Counted from the stretch's first letter, positions 19,002 through 29,923 are shown. The stretch: DNA of 64,000 nucleotides from Acidovorax sp. MR-S7 (GCF_000400995.2 NZ_DF238999.1:124001-188000); one strand, 5' to 3'. Program-made: numbers and translations. Notes: generated from the letters alone by a model not told the origin.

Positions 19002-19835
19002 TCACAGCGCCAGCACCGCGCCCGCCAGGCCGGCACCCTTGACGCGCTCGGCCGCCTTGTCGGCCTCCGCGCGGCTGCCGAACGGGCCCACGCGCACGCG
19101 GGTGCGCTTGCCGTCCTTGGTGTCCACCACCTGCGTATAGGTCTTGAGGCCCGAGCGCTCCAGCTTGTCGCGCACCTCGCGCGCCTTGTCGGCATCGGCG
19201 AACGCGCCCACCTGCACGATGAAGCGGCCCGGATCGCCCGCATCGGGCTTGGCGGCGGCCGTGGCGGACCGCCCCTCCAGCAGTGCGCGGGCGCGCTCCG
19301 CGTCGTCCGTGCGCGCGGGCTTGGGTTCCGCCTTGGGCTCGGGCTTGGGAGGCTGCTTGGGCTCCTGCCGGGGTTCGGGCTTCGGCTCGGGTTTAGGCTC
19401 AGGCTTCGGTGCGGGCGCAGCCGACGGCTTGGGTTCGGAAGCACGCGGGGGCGCCAGCTGCGGCGCGGGCGTGCTGCGCGGGCTGCTGGCGACCACCTCC
19501 TCGCCCGCGTCCAGGCCGGCGCCCGCCGGTTCGGCCGGGGTGGCCGGCGCGGCGGTGCCGGGATGCGGCACCACCAGGGGAGCCACCTTGTTGCGGTCGG
19601 GAATGTCGATGGCCACGTTCACCGGGATGGGGCGTGGCTGCGTATCGAACAGCAGCGGGAAGCCCACCACGCCGGCCAGCACCAGCACGGCGGCGCCGAT
19701 GAGGCGATGGCGTGCGCGCCGGCGCATCTCTTCGATGCTTTCGGCCTGGGAGGAGGTGCGGGAACGCTTGGCGGGCTTGCCGTTGTCGCCCTGGGGCGCT
19801 TGCTTGCCGGGCCAACGAAACTTGAAAAATGCCAT
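19002..19835 (-). CDS. dedD: SPOR domain protein (DedD-like)
   Basis: This cell-division-associated protein binds septal peptidoglycan through its SPOR domain. The 277-aa product has a cytoplasmic N-terminus rich in Lys/Arg, one membrane segment (about 45-65, GAAVLVLAGVVGFPLLF), a long Pro/Lys/Glu repeat linker (about 130-190, EPKPEPK-type), and a C-terminal SPOR domain (about 200-277, GRFIVQVGAFADADKAREV). The order folC-dedD-cvpA-purF is conserved in proteobacteria. The gap to folC is 14 bp, so they are probably cotranscribed. Confidence 0.92.
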   Translation of the reverse strand: MAFFKFRWPGKQAPQGDNGKPAKRSRTSSQAESIEEMRRRARHRLIGAAVLVLAGVVGFPLLFDTQPRPIPVNVAIDIPDRNKVAPLVVPHPGTAAPATPAEPAGAGLDAGEEVVASSPRSTPAPQLAPPRASEPKPSAAPAPKPEPKPEPKPEPRQEPKQPPKPEPKAEPKPARTDDAERARALLEGRSATAAAKPDAGDPGRFIVQVGAFADADKAREVRDKLERSGLKTYTQVVDTKDGKRTRVRVGPFGSRAEADKAAERVKGAGLAGAVLAL

Positions 19836-19849
19836 GGACAGGGGACTCG

Positions 19850-21175
19850 CTATGCGCCCAGATGTTTGGCCTGCAGGCGGGGTACCCCGTTTTCGAGCAC
19901 GCCGCCCACCGTGTAGAACGAGCCAAAGACCACGATTCTATCAGCCGGGTCCGCTGCCTCCACGGCCGCGGCCAGCGCCTTCTGCGGGCTGGCGTGCAGG
20001 CTGGTGGCGACGGGCCGACGCCCGCCCGCGACCATCTGCAGCGCGTTCCATTTCTGCTGCAGGCTGGCCGCGCTTTCCGCGCGCGGCGTGGGCAGGTCGG
20101 TGAAGTACCAGCGGTCGATCAGCGGCCCGACCTTGGCGAGCATGGGAGCGAGGTCCTTGTCGGCCATGGCGCCGAAGACGGCGTGCGTGGTCGGGAAGTA
20201 GCCCATTGCATCGAGGTTGGCGGTGAGCGCCGCCACCGAGTGCGGGTTGTGCGCCACGTCCAGCACCAGCGTGGGCTGGCCCGGCACGATCTGGAAGCGC
20301 CCCGGCAGCTCCACCAGCGCCAGGCCCGCACGCACCGCCTGCGCGGTGATGGGCAGGCGCTCGCGCAGTGCCTCGAACGCGGCGAGCACGCCCGAGGCGT
20401 TGACGAGCTGGTTGGCCCCGCGCAGCGCCGGATAGGCCAGCCCCGCGTAGCGCCGCCCGCGTCCGGCCCAGGCCCACTGCTGCTTGTCGCCGGAGAAGTT
20501 GAAGTCCTGCCCGAAGCGCCACAAGTCGGCGCCGATCTCGCGCGCGTGGTCGATGACGCTCTGCGGCGGTACGGGGTCGCTCACCACCACCGGGCGGCCC
20601 GTGCGCATGATGCCGGCCTTCTCGCGGCCGATGGTCTCGCGGTCGGTGCCGAGGAACTCGACGTGGTCGATGTCCACGCTGGTGATGATGGCGCAGTCGG
20701 TGTCGATGACGTTGGTCGCGTCCAGGCGGCCGCCCAGGCCTACCTCCAGGATCGCCACGTCCAGCCGCGACTGGCTCATCAGCCGCAGGATGGCCAGCGT
20801 GGTGAATTCGAAATAGCTCAGCGAGACTTCGTCGCCATTCTGGGTCCTGGCGCTTTCCACCGCTGCGAAGTGCGCTACCAGGTCCGCAGCGGCGACGGTC
20901 TCGCCGTGGATGCGGCAGCGCTCCTCGAAATGCACCAGGTGCGGCGAGGTGTAGACACCCGTGCGGTAGCCCGCCTGCAGCGCCACGGCCTCCAGCATGG
21001 CGCAGGTGGAACCCTTGCCGTTGGTGCCCGCCACGGTGATCACGGGGCAGCCGAAGGCCAGGCCCATGCGGCGCGCGACCTCGCCCACGCGGGCCAGGCC
21101 CATGTCGATGTTCTTGGGGTGCAGCCGCTCGCAATGGGCGAGCCAGCCTTCCAGGGTCTGGGGGAGGGATTGCAT
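19850..21175 (-). CDS. folC: Bifunctional dihydrofolate/folylpolyglutamate synthase
   Basis: This enzyme adds glutamate to dihydropteroate and then further glutamates to tetrahydrofolate, using ATP. The 441-aa product has the P-loop VAGTNGKGST (about 45-54) and the YTSPHLVHFEER signature (about 75-86). The C-terminal ligase domain contains LDVAHNPHS near residue 310. It is first in the leftward operon. The divergent gene at 21196 starts only 20 bp away, so their promoters overlap. Confidence 0.96.
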   Translation of the reverse strand: MQSLPQTLEGWLAHCERLHPKNIDMGLARVGEVARRMGLAFGCPVITVAGTNGKGSTCAMLEAVALQAGYRTGVYTSPHLVHFEERCRIHGETVAAADLVAHFAAVESARTQNGDEVSLSYFEFTTLAILRLMSQSRLDVAILEVGLGGRLDATNVIDTDCAIITSVDIDHVEFLGTDRETIGREKAGIMRTGRPVVVSDPVPPQSVIDHAREIGADLWRFGQDFNFSGDKQQWAWAGRGRRYAGLAYPALRGANQLVNASGVLAAFEALRERLPITAQAVRAGLALVELPGRFQIVPGQPTLVLDVAHNPHSVAALTANLDAMGYFPTTHAVFGAMADKDLAPMLAKVGPLIDRWYFTDLPTPRAESAASLQQKWNALQMVAGGRRPVATSLHASPQKALAAAVEAADPADRIVVFGSFYTVGGVLENGVPRLQAKHLGA

Positions 21176-21195
21176 AGAGCGCAGAATTGTCGCCC

Positions 21196-21570
21196 ATGAA
21201 CATTTCCACCATCACCCTGTACGGCATCCCCAATTGCGACACCGTGAAGAAGGCCCGCGCCTGGCTCTCGGAGCGCGGCGCACCCGTCCAGTTCCACGAC
21301 TTCAAGAAGCAGGGCGTGCCCGCCGAGCGCCTGCCCGCCTGGATGGCCGCCGTGGGCTGGGAGAAACTGCTCAACCGCCAGGGCACGACCTGGCGCAAGC
21401 TCGACCCTGCCGTGCAGGTCCGCGCGCAGGATGCCGCCAGCGCCGCGGCGCTGATGGTGGAGCATGCCTCCGTCATCAAGCGCCCCGTGGTCGAATGGGG
21501 CGACGGCGCCGTCACCGTGGGCTTCGACGCCGATGCGTGGAACGAACGGCTGGCCGGCGCCTCCAAATAA
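21196..21570 (+). CDS. Spx/MgsR/YffB-type arsenate reductase-like protein
   Basis: This 124-aa thioredoxin-fold protein belongs to the ArsC/Spx family. It starts MNISTITLYGIPNCDTVKKA, where the single Cys of PNCDTVKKA replaces a CxxC. In the E. coli YffB group this is a possible glutathione-dependent reductase; true arsenate reduction is not implied. The ATG at 21196 is preferred to the TTG at 21187. It is transcribed away from folC. Confidence 0.87.
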   Translation: MNISTITLYGIPNCDTVKKARAWLSERGAPVQFHDFKKQGVPAERLPAWMAAVGWEKLLNRQGTTWRKLDPAVQVRAQDAASAAALMVEHASVIKRPVVEWGDGAVTVGFDADAWNERLAGASK

Positions 21571-21687
21571 AGGCATACGACTCTTTACGCAGATTTACGG
21601 GCCGGCCCCGGCGCATTCATGCGCGGACCTGAAACTTATTCCCGGCTTGGCGCGTTGTATGCCAACCGAAAGGAGCCGATTTCCGCC

Positions 21688-22338
21688 ATGAACAAAACCC
21701 TCGTTTTCACCGCCCTGGCCGCCACTGCGCTGGCGGCCCAGGCACAGCAGGAACAGGGGCGCGTGCTGTCCGCCACGCCCATCACGCAGCAGGTGGCGAT
21801 TCCCCAGCAGGTGTGCGGCAATGAAACCGTCTACAGCGGCGCGCGGCCCACCACGGGTGCGGGCGCCGTGCTGGGCGCCATCGCCGGCGGCGCGGCGGGC
21901 AATGCCATCGGCGGCGGCGGCGGCCGCGCGGCGGCCACGGCGCTGGGCGTGGTCGGCGGCGCACTGCTGGGCAACCAGGTCGAAGGCGGCCGCCCCGGCT
22001 ACCAGAACGTGCAGCGCTGCACCACGGAAACCTATTACGACAACCGCGTGGTCGGCTACGACGTGGTGTACGAATACGCCGGCCGGCAATACACGACCCG
22101 CACGCAAAGCGACCCGGGCAACTGGATCCCCCTGTCCGTGCAACCCGCAGTGCAGGCCCCGCCCCCGGCCACCTACTCCTCGTATGGCGACAGCGGCTAC
22201 CCACAGCCCGGCGTGGTGGTGTCCACCCAGCCCGGCCCGCCCGCCTATGTGTCGCAACCGCCCGTCACCGTGATCGAGTACCGCGACGCCTACGGCTACC
22301 CGTACCGTCCGCCGCGCCACCCGCACTACTGGCGTTGA
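21688..22338 (+). CDS. Glycine-zipper 2TM-domain envelope protein
   Basis: This 216-aa exported protein has a Sec signal peptide (MNKTLVFTALAATALAAQAQ). A glycine zipper (about 60-105, AGAVLGAIAGGAAGNAIGGG) of the SlyB/Rick_17kDa type follows, then a Tyr-rich region with ETYYDNRVVGYDVVYEYAGR and a Pro/Tyr-rich tail. Such proteins are usually outer-membrane-associated, but no lipobox is seen here. The start is set by the signal peptide and AGGAG 12 bases upstream. A strong terminator follows. Confidence 0.87.
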   Translation: MNKTLVFTALAATALAAQAQQEQGRVLSATPITQQVAIPQQVCGNETVYSGARPTTGAGAVLGAIAGGAAGNAIGGGGGRAAATALGVVGGALLGNQVEGGRPGYQNVQRCTTETYYDNRVVGYDVVYEYAGRQYTTRTQSDPGNWIPLSVQPAVQAPPPATYSSYGDSGYPQPGVVVSTQPGPPAYVSQPPVTVIEYRDAYGYPYRPPRHPHYWR

Positions 22339-22355
22339 CCACGCGCCCACCCGCG

Positions 22356-22382
22356 AAGGAGCCCCCAGGGCTCCTTTTTTCA
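22356..22382 (+). terminator. Rho-independent terminator after the glycine-zipper gene
   Basis: GGAGCCC and GGGCTCC form a hairpin with loop CCA, extended by A/T pairs and followed by a run of at least six T. Confidence 0.85.
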
Positions 22383-22427
22383 CGCCATAGAATTGCGGGT
22401 TTGTCCTTTCAGTCCATTGCCCCATCC

Positions 22428-24094
<1,667 letters not shown>

Positions 24095-24115
24095 CCTTCA
24101 ATCCCCATGGGCCGC

Positions 24116-24150
24116 CAGCGCTTGATACACAAGCGCAAGCAGCTATCAAA
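24116..24150 (+). repeat. Dispersed hairpin repeat (after argG)
   Basis: CAGCGCTT, six bases, AAGCGC, then AAGCAGCTATCAAAG. It lies between the argG stop and its terminator. Confidence 0.85.
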
Positions 24151-24158
24151 GCAGAAGC

Positions 24159-24193
24159 AACCGCCCGGCATCACCGCCGGGCGGTTTTGTTTT
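24159..24193 (+). terminator. Rho-independent terminator of argG
   Basis: AACCGCCCGGC pairs with GCCGGGCGGTT around ATCACC and is followed by TTGTTTTT. Confidence 0.85.
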
Positions 24194-24299
24194 TGAGGCA
24201 GGCATGACCTTCCATACCGTAGCCAGCCGCGATGTCCCGCGCGACGTGCCCGACAAGAAGTCTTTCAGTGGCGCCTGAAATCCAAGCAAAAACAGCCTT

Positions 24300-24337
24300 T
24301 AGCGCTTATCCATCAAGCGCTGGCAGCTATCTTTTTT
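24300..24337 (+). repeat. Dispersed hairpin repeat (24.3 kb)
   Basis: TAGCGCTT, ATCCATC, AAGCGCT, GGCAGCTAT, then TTTTTT. It lies in the 24194-24366 gap, which otherwise holds only a dubious 24-codon frame at 24204. Confidence 0.88.
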
Positions 24338-24366
24338 GATTTCATCATTGCCAGCCGCCACGCTCG

Positions 24367-25308
24367 TCACGGTGCCAGCGTGGTCACGGGGAACTGCACG
24401 GCGAACGCATTGCCCGCGCCGATGACCAGCATCTCAGGCACGTGGGCTGCCGCACCGGGGACCAGCCGCAGTTGGCAGGAGCCGCCTGCGGGAATGACGT
24501 CGCACTGCCCCACCACATTGAACGAGAAGGTGCCGTTGGGCGGAATGGTCACGCCGCTGACCCGCACCGGCCCCGGGTTGGTGATCGTGATGAGCTGGCT
24601 TGCGGGGCTTTGCAGCGTCACCGCATTGGGATGATTCAGCGTGGCCAGGTGCGCATTGACGGCCGCGTCCTGGCACAACTGGGTCACTTGCACCGCGCAA
24701 GTGGCGTTGTCGAGCAGCACCGTGCCCGTGGTGCAGGCTGGGGTGCCTGGCGGCAGGGGCGGCGGCATCAACTGGCGCGGCACCATGTTGTTGGAGAAGC
24801 AGGCGTCTAGTGACGAAGGCGGCGTGATGCCGACGACGCGCAGGGTCACGCCACTTTGGTTGATGACGGGCTTGGGCTGGAAGCCCGTGGGAGGCACGTA
24901 GCCGTACTGCGAGACGGGAGCGCCGTCCGCATCGACGCCGACGGCCGGAACCAGCACCGGCTGCCCGTCAACGATGGTGATCCTGAGCGGCGGAATGCCG
25001 CTGGGCGCCTGCTGCGCCCAGGCCATCAGCGGATGGCCCGTGAACGCCGCTGCCGCCGCTCCCGCCGTCCCCGCCAGAATCAGGCCGCGCAACAGCACGG
25101 AGCGCATTCGCGTTCGCAGGATCCACAGACCCGTGCCCAGCGGCAGGGCGGCGGCCAGCAGCAGGGCCAGCGGGTGGTCGACAGGTACAGGCGTGGCGGC
25201 GCTCGCCGGAGCGAAGGTAATGGTTTGCGCGGCGGCATGGCCTGCGCAGAGGGTCAGCGTAACCAACCAGGCCGTGGCGAGTCGGCGGGGAAAGAGTGCG
25301 CATGCCAT
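24367..25308 (-). CDS. Midcut-by-XrtH-like exported protein
   Basis: This 313-aa protein has a Sec signal peptide (1-28, ending GHAAAQ). It is followed at once by a sorting-like segment, PVPVDHPLALLLAAALPLG (about 40-58), a hydrophobic stretch and basic RTRMRS. The IPTL-like signal therefore sits in the first third, and a 230-residue Pro/Thr-rich, Cys-containing domain follows. This arrangement matches proteins that NCBI names 'midcut-by-XrtH', thought to be cleaved in mid-sequence by exosortase H. A second hydrophobic segment (about 75-92) lies between the signal and the exported domain. It is transcribed after the delta-60 gene, 67 bp downstream, in the same direction. I have no evidence for its function. 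Confidence 0.65.
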   Translation of the reverse strand: MACALFPRRLATAWLVTLTLCAGHAAAQTITFAPASAATPVPVDHPLALLLAAALPLGTGLWILRTRMRSVLLRGLILAGTAGAAAAAFTGHPLMAWAQQAPSGIPPLRITIVDGQPVLVPAVGVDADGAPVSQYGYVPPTGFQPKPVINQSGVTLRVVGITPPSSLDACFSNNMVPRQLMPPPLPPGTPACTTGTVLLDNATCAVQVTQLCQDAAVNAHLATLNHPNAVTLQSPASQLITITNPGPVRVSGVTIPPNGTFSFNVVGQCDVIPAGGSCQLRLVPGAAAHVPEMLVIGAGNAFAVQFPVTTLAP

Positions 25309-25375
25309 GGGGTGTGTCTATTTGCTCTTGATTTGGTAGCGCGCAGCACAGGCTGCACAAGGGCGTTTTCAAGTC

Positions 25376-28300
25376 CTAAGCGCCAGAAGGCTTTTTCTCT
25401 CTGAAAACCAGCCAACCCAGCAGCGCCGGCAGCAGCAACAGGCCCCATTGCGACAGCGTGGGGATGGCCTGCGCCTGTGAAGGCGCCGCCAGCAGCAGCA
25501 TGGCGTGCGGGTCCTCGATCACGCCCGTGGCGGTGTTGTTGCCATCGCCCGGGCCGTCGTCGGCCACGCTGAAAGTCACCGTGTCGCCGCTGACCGCACC
25601 CAGGGCGAACCAGCCGCCGGGGCCGTGCTTGTACGGCGCCAGGCCTGCCAGGCTGCCCGCCGGGTAGGTGGCGCTGACGGTGACGGTGGCACCCGCGCAG
25701 CCCGTGGCGGTGAAGCGCAGCGCGCCCAGCGGCGCCGTGGCGCCCGGCGGCAGCGGCGTGGGCGCAGCAGTGATTTGCAGGCTGCCGGGCGTGATGCTGC
25801 AGCCCGCCGGGCCGCTCACGTCCACCGTCACCGGGCCGGGGCCGCCCGTCACAGTGGCGGGGTTGACGGCAAAGCTGATCTGCTGCGGCGCGGCGGCAGC
25901 CCATTGCGCATCGCCGGGCTGGGTGGCGGTCAGCGTGCAGTTGCCCGTGCCGCTGAAGCTGACGATGGCGCCTGCCACGCTGCACACGCCGCTGGCGCTG
26001 TAGGCCACCGGCAGGGTGGACGTAGCGGTCGCGGCCAGCGCCAGCGTAGTGCCCAGGGTTTGCGCGCCGGGGTCGGCAAAGCCCGTGATGGCCTGCGCTC
26101 CCAGCGGTGTGACAGCGCTGGACCCATCGCTGGCCACGCTGTCGCCGAACGCGTTGGTGGCCACGACGGTGAAGGTATAGGCCGTGCCGTTGACCAGCCC
26201 CGCCACAGTGCACTGCAGCGGGCCGGGCAGCGCGGGCGCGCAGGTCTTGCTGGCGTCCTGCACGGCGTGCACGGTGTAGGCGGTGATGGGGCTGCCATTG
26301 TCGGCGGGTGCGGCCCAGCTCACCGTGGCCTGCGCGTCGCCCGCCACGGCCGTGGGCGCGGCGGGCGCATCCGGTGCGGCGGCCAGGTAGAGCATGGCAG
26401 TTTGCTGCACCAGCGATGCCGATCCGTTGCCGTAGCCGCCCGGCGCCAGCCCCTGCGCGCGCACCCACAGGCGCTGGCCGTGCGGCAGGGCCAGGCCGTC
26501 CAGCGCCCAGCCGCCGGGCGTGCGCGTGGCGGCGCCCACATCCGTCCAGGCGGATTCGGGCGCGTCTTCCTGCGTGGCGTAGGCCAGGCGCACCTGCGCC
26601 ACCTCGGGCGCGGTGGCGGCGCGCAGCCAGCGCAGGCCGTCGCGCGTGGGGGTGGCGGCCAGGGTTTGCTGCGGGGCGATGGGCTGGCTCAGGCGCGCAA
26701 TGGACAGGCGCGGCTGGCCGTTGAAGTCGGAGAACGCCCCGCCCGCCACCACGTGGCCGCCCGGCAGCAGGGCCAGGGCATAGACGTTCAGGTTGGCGGA
26801 GGCGCCGAAGTCCAGGTCGCGCGACCCATCGGCGTGGATGCGGCCGATCTTGCCCGCGGCCTGGCCGCCCAGCGCGGTGAACTCTCCGCCCACGATGATC
26901 TTGCCGTCCGCCTGCACGGCCAGGCTCCAGACGGCCCAGTCGGCGCCCGCGTCGAAGGCGCTGTCCAGCGTGCCGTCGCTGTTCAGCCGCGCCAGGTAGG
27001 GGCGCGCGTTGGGCGGCATGGCCCCGGCGATCTGGCCGAAGTAGCCGCCGACGAGGATCTTGCCGTCCGCCTGCACGGCCAGGGTGGTCACCTGCTGGTT
27101 GGGGGCGGGGTTGAAGCTGGCGTCCACGCTGCCGTCGTCCTCCAGCCGCATCAGGTGGAGGGTGAACCAGCCGCCCACCAGCAGCTTGCCATCCGCCTGC
27201 ACGGCCACGGTCTGCACGGCGTTGCTTGGCACCGGAGGGTTCCAAGCCACGTTGCGCGTGCCGTCGGGTCGCAGGCGCACCAGGCGCACAGAGGTAGCCC
27301 CGTTCCAGTTGGAGAACGCGCCCGCCAGCACGATGTCGCCGCCGGGCAGCAGGGCCAGGGCGTAGATGCCGCCATCGGCCCCCGCGCCCAGGTTGGCGGC
27401 AAAGGCGGTGTCCACGCTGCCGTCGGGGTTCAGCCGGGCGAGGCCGGGGCCGAGGTCGTTGAAGTTGCCCGCCACCAGCGCCTTGCCGTCGGGCTGCATG
27501 GCCAGCGCATAGACAGTGCCGCTGGTGGTGTGGGTAAAACCGGTATCACGCGATCCGTCGGCGTTCAGGCGCGCCAGGCGGCCGGTGAAGTTACCGCCCA
27601 CCAGCAGCTTGCCATCGGGCTGCGCGGCCAGGGCCAGCGCGGTGTTGTCCAGGCTGGCCGTGGGTGCCACATCCAGCGTGCCGTCGGCATGCAGCCGGGC
27701 GGCGCCGGCGCGCGCCGTGCCGTTCACCAGGGTGAAGTTGCCGCCCAGCACGATCTGCCCGCCCGCACCCAGCGCGATGCCCCTCACCATGCTGTTGGCG
27801 CTGGCGGCAAAGGCCGTGTCCGGCGCGCCGCTGGCGTGCAGTCGGGCGATGTTGGCGCGCGGCTGGCCGCCCAGGGTGGAGAACAGGCCGCCGACCAGGA
27901 CTTTTCCGTCGGGCTGCACCGCCAAGGCCCGCACGACGCCGTCGGTGCCGGGGGCGAAGCCCGCGTCCAGCGTGCCGTCGGCATTCAGCCGCGCGACGCT
28001 GTTGCGCGGCTGCCCGCCCAGTTGCGTGAACGCGCCGCCCACCATGGCGGCACCGTCCGCCTGTACGGCCAGGGCATGCACGGCGTCGTTTGCGTCTTGC
28101 ACGAAGCCCGTGTCCAGCGAGCCATCGGCGTTCAGCCGCGCCAAATTGGTGCGGGGCTGGCCACCTACCGTGTCGAACTGGCCGCCCAGCAAAATCTTGC
28201 CGCTGGGCAGCACGGCCAGCGCCAGCACCTGAGGGGGGATGCCGGCGGGCGCGCGGGTGAGGCTGGGGGCAAAGGCTGCGTCCAGCGTGCCGTCGGCGTT

Positions 28301-28831
28301 CAGCCGCGCCAGGGCCGTGCGCGCCACACCGTTGACGGTGTAGATCTGCCCTCCCACGAGGATCTTGCCGTCGGGCTGAACCGCCATCGCCTTCACGACG
28401 CCGTGGCCGGTGCCATTGCGCACCTCGGGGTTGAAGGTGCCGTCCACCGTGCCGTCGGCGTTGATGCGCCCGATGCCGGAGTGCGGCAGGCCGCCCACCT
28501 GGGCAAAGCCGCCGCCCAGCAGCAGCTTGCCGTCAGCCTGAGCGGCCACGGCCCAGACGGCGGTGTCGGCGGCAGCGGTGAAAGCGGCGTCCAACGTGCC
28601 ATCGTTGTGCAGCCGCGCCAGGGCCTGGCGGCTCTGACCCGCCACCGTGCTGAAATTGCCGCCCAGCGCGATCTGCCCACTGGGCAGCACGGCCACAGCG
28701 CGCACCTCGCCGTTGACGTCGGCGTTGAAGCCTGCGTCCAGGCTTTGCCCATGGGCCAGGCCCGCCAGGGCGCACAGAATGAGGAGCCATGCGCGCAGAA
28801 AACGCACGGTTGAAACACACAGCAAGTTCAT
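25376..28831 (-). CDS. Delta-60 repeat IPTL-CTERM surface protein, 1151 aa
   Basis: This very large secreted protein has a signal peptide (about 1-28, ending GLAHGQ). Fourteen delta-60 repeats follow (about 29-750), each with a core like QADGKILVGGXF and LARLNADGTLD, expected to build beta-propellers. A linker leads to a fibronectin type III domain (about 835-925), an Ig/MBG-like region, and a choice-of-anchor U-like domain (about 1000-1110). It ends with IPTLSQWGLLLLPALLG and basic RE-KK residues, the IPTL-CTERM signal cut by exosortase H. The start MNLLCVSTVRFLRAW is fixed by the signal peptide; upstream frame belongs to the divergent gene. It is probably displayed on or released from the cell surface. 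Confidence 0.88.
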   Translation of the reverse strand: MNLLCVSTVRFLRAWLLILCALAGLAHGQSLDAGFNADVNGEVRAVAVLPSGQIALGGNFSTVAGQSRQALARLHNDGTLDAAFTAAADTAVWAVAAQADGKLLLGGGFAQVGGLPHSGIGRINADGTVDGTFNPEVRNGTGHGVVKAMAVQPDGKILVGGQIYTVNGVARTALARLNADGTLDAAFAPSLTRAPAGIPPQVLALAVLPSGKILLGGQFDTVGGQPRTNLARLNADGSLDTGFVQDANDAVHALAVQADGAAMVGGAFTQLGGQPRNSVARLNADGTLDAGFAPGTDGVVRALAVQPDGKVLVGGLFSTLGGQPRANIARLHASGAPDTAFAASANSMVRGIALGAGGQIVLGGNFTLVNGTARAGAARLHADGTLDVAPTASLDNTALALAAQPDGKLLVGGNFTGRLARLNADGSRDTGFTHTTSGTVYALAMQPDGKALVAGNFNDLGPGLARLNPDGSVDTAFAANLGAGADGGIYALALLPGGDIVLAGAFSNWNGATSVRLVRLRPDGTRNVAWNPPVPSNAVQTVAVQADGKLLVGGWFTLHLMRLEDDGSVDASFNPAPNQQVTTLAVQADGKILVGGYFGQIAGAMPPNARPYLARLNSDGTLDSAFDAGADWAVWSLAVQADGKIIVGGEFTALGGQAAGKIGRIHADGSRDLDFGASANLNVYALALLPGGHVVAGGAFSDFNGQPRLSIARLSQPIAPQQTLAATPTRDGLRWLRAATAPEVAQVRLAYATQEDAPESAWTDVGAATRTPGGWALDGLALPHGQRLWVRAQGLAPGGYGNGSASLVQQTAMLYLAAAPDAPAAPTAVAGDAQATVSWAAPADNGSPITAYTVHAVQDASKTCAPALPGPLQCTVAGLVNGTAYTFTVVATNAFGDSVASDGSSAVTPLGAQAITGFADPGAQTLGTTLALAATATSTLPVAYSASGVCSVAGAIVSFSGTGNCTLTATQPGDAQWAAAAPQQISFAVNPATVTGGPGPVTVDVSGPAGCSITPGSLQITAAPTPLPPGATAPLGALRFTATGCAGATVTVSATYPAGSLAGLAPYKHGPGGWFALGAVSGDTVTFSVADDGPGDGNNTATGVIEDPHAMLLLAAPSQAQAIPTLSQWGLLLLPALLGWLVFREKKPSGA

Positions 28832-28870
28832 GCGCCGTTTGTAGAATGCGCCGCACTGGAGGTGGTAGGT

Positions 28871-29923
28871 TTGGCGTCTCAAGCAGCACATGGCACCGTT
28901 GACCTGGCGTCTCCGCTGGAGATCGTGCTGCGCGACGGTGCCGCCGACAGCGCCCGCATCGAAACCCGCAGCACCGACGGCCTGGCCCCGCGCCACGCCC
29001 TGCCCTATTGGCGCGACGGCGTGCTGCGCCGCATGGAGCTGCTGGACGCGCCCGCTCATGCCAACGCCAGTGGCCCGCAGCGCTTCCACGCCCGGCTGAT
29101 CCATGTCGCCGGGCCAGGGGCCGACCTGGTGCAGCACATCTCCGACGCCGTGAGCGCCCGGCGCGACCGCCAGCGCATCCGCCGCGACGGCTGCGACGAC
29201 GTGAGCATCAGCCTGCTGGCTTCCGCCCGGCCCACGCGCTTGGTGCACCGGGGCGACCACGTGCTGCGCGGCGGCGACGTGTTCGTCACCGACTACGCGC
29301 AGCCCATGGAAATCCTGCGCCCCCGGCACCACGACATCAGCCTGATCTGCTCGCGCCAGCGGCTGGAGCAGGCGCTGGGCGGCGACGTGTCCCTGCTCGC
29401 CGGGCGGCGCCTGCCCCGGCGCGGGCTGGCGATGCTGCTGGGCTCGCACCTGCGGCTCTTGTCCGCGCAGATGCAGTGGCTCACGCCCCCGCAGCGCGCC
29501 GCCGCCGTGCGCGCCGCGGTGGACATGGCCCTGGCCGGACTGCAAACCGAGATGGGCCTGCACCCGCACGACGAGCGCATGGCCACCGGCGGCCTGCACC
29601 ACGCCGCGCTGCTCGCCATCCACCGCGAATGCCACGACCCTCAGCTCGCGCCCGAGCGTGTGGCCGCGCTGGTGGGCTGCTCCCGCGCCACGCTGTACCG
29701 CGTGTTCGCGGCCCAGGGCGGCAGCGTGGCCGCCGCCATCTGGTCCACGCGCATCGAACGGGCCCATGCGCTGCTCACCGGCGGCCAGATGGCCCACCTG
29801 CAGATCGCCGAAATCGCCCACCGCTGCGGCTTTGCCGACCCTCCCACCTTCAACCGCATGTTCAAGCGGCGGTACGGCATGACGCCGCTGGAGGCAAGGG
29901 ATTTACATAAAACAATCCTCTAG
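28871..29923 (+). CDS. AraC family transcriptional regulator
   Basis: This roughly 350-aa regulator has an N-terminal AraC-binding-like domain and a C-terminal double helix-turn-helix: LVGCSRATLYRVFAAQGG near 265, then IAEIAHRCGFADPPTFNRMF near 320. The TTG at 28871 follows GGAGG by 8 bases; GTG at 28862 is the alternative. A TAGAAT box at about 28841 can serve as -10. It is divergent from the delta-60 gene, about 40 bp away, and may control it. The stop codon TAG is the first three bases of a dispersed repeat. Confidence 0.86.
   Translation: MASQAAHGTVDLASPLEIVLRDGAADSARIETRSTDGLAPRHALPYWRDGVLRRMELLDAPAHANASGPQRFHARLIHVAGPGADLVQHISDAVSARRDRQRIRRDGCDDVSISLLASARPTRLVHRGDHVLRGGDVFVTDYAQPMEILRPRHHDISLICSRQRLEQALGGDVSLLAGRRLPRRGLAMLLGSHLRLLSAQMQWLTPPQRAAAVRAAVDMALAGLQTEMGLHPHDERMATGGLHHAALLAIHRECHDPQLAPERVAALVGCSRATLYRVFAAQGGSVAAAIWSTRIERAHALLTGGQMAHLQIAEIAHRCGFADPPTFNRMFKRRYGMTPLEARDLHKTIL

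Noticed and set aside
24204-24278. 24-codon plus-strand frame after the argG terminator
   Set aside because: Too short, with no family and no clear ribosome-binding site. It may be a remnant of a lost gene.
25505-28813. Very long plus-strand frame opposite the delta-60 gene
   Set aside because: It is the antisense shadow of a highly repetitive GC-rich gene. The minus-strand product has clear repeats, a signal peptide and a sorting signal, while the plus frame is Arg/Gly/His-rich with no domain.
25376-28831. CRISPR-like or simple DNA repeat array
   Set aside because: The repeats are about 160 bp, in frame, vary at DNA level, and code for delta-60 modules.
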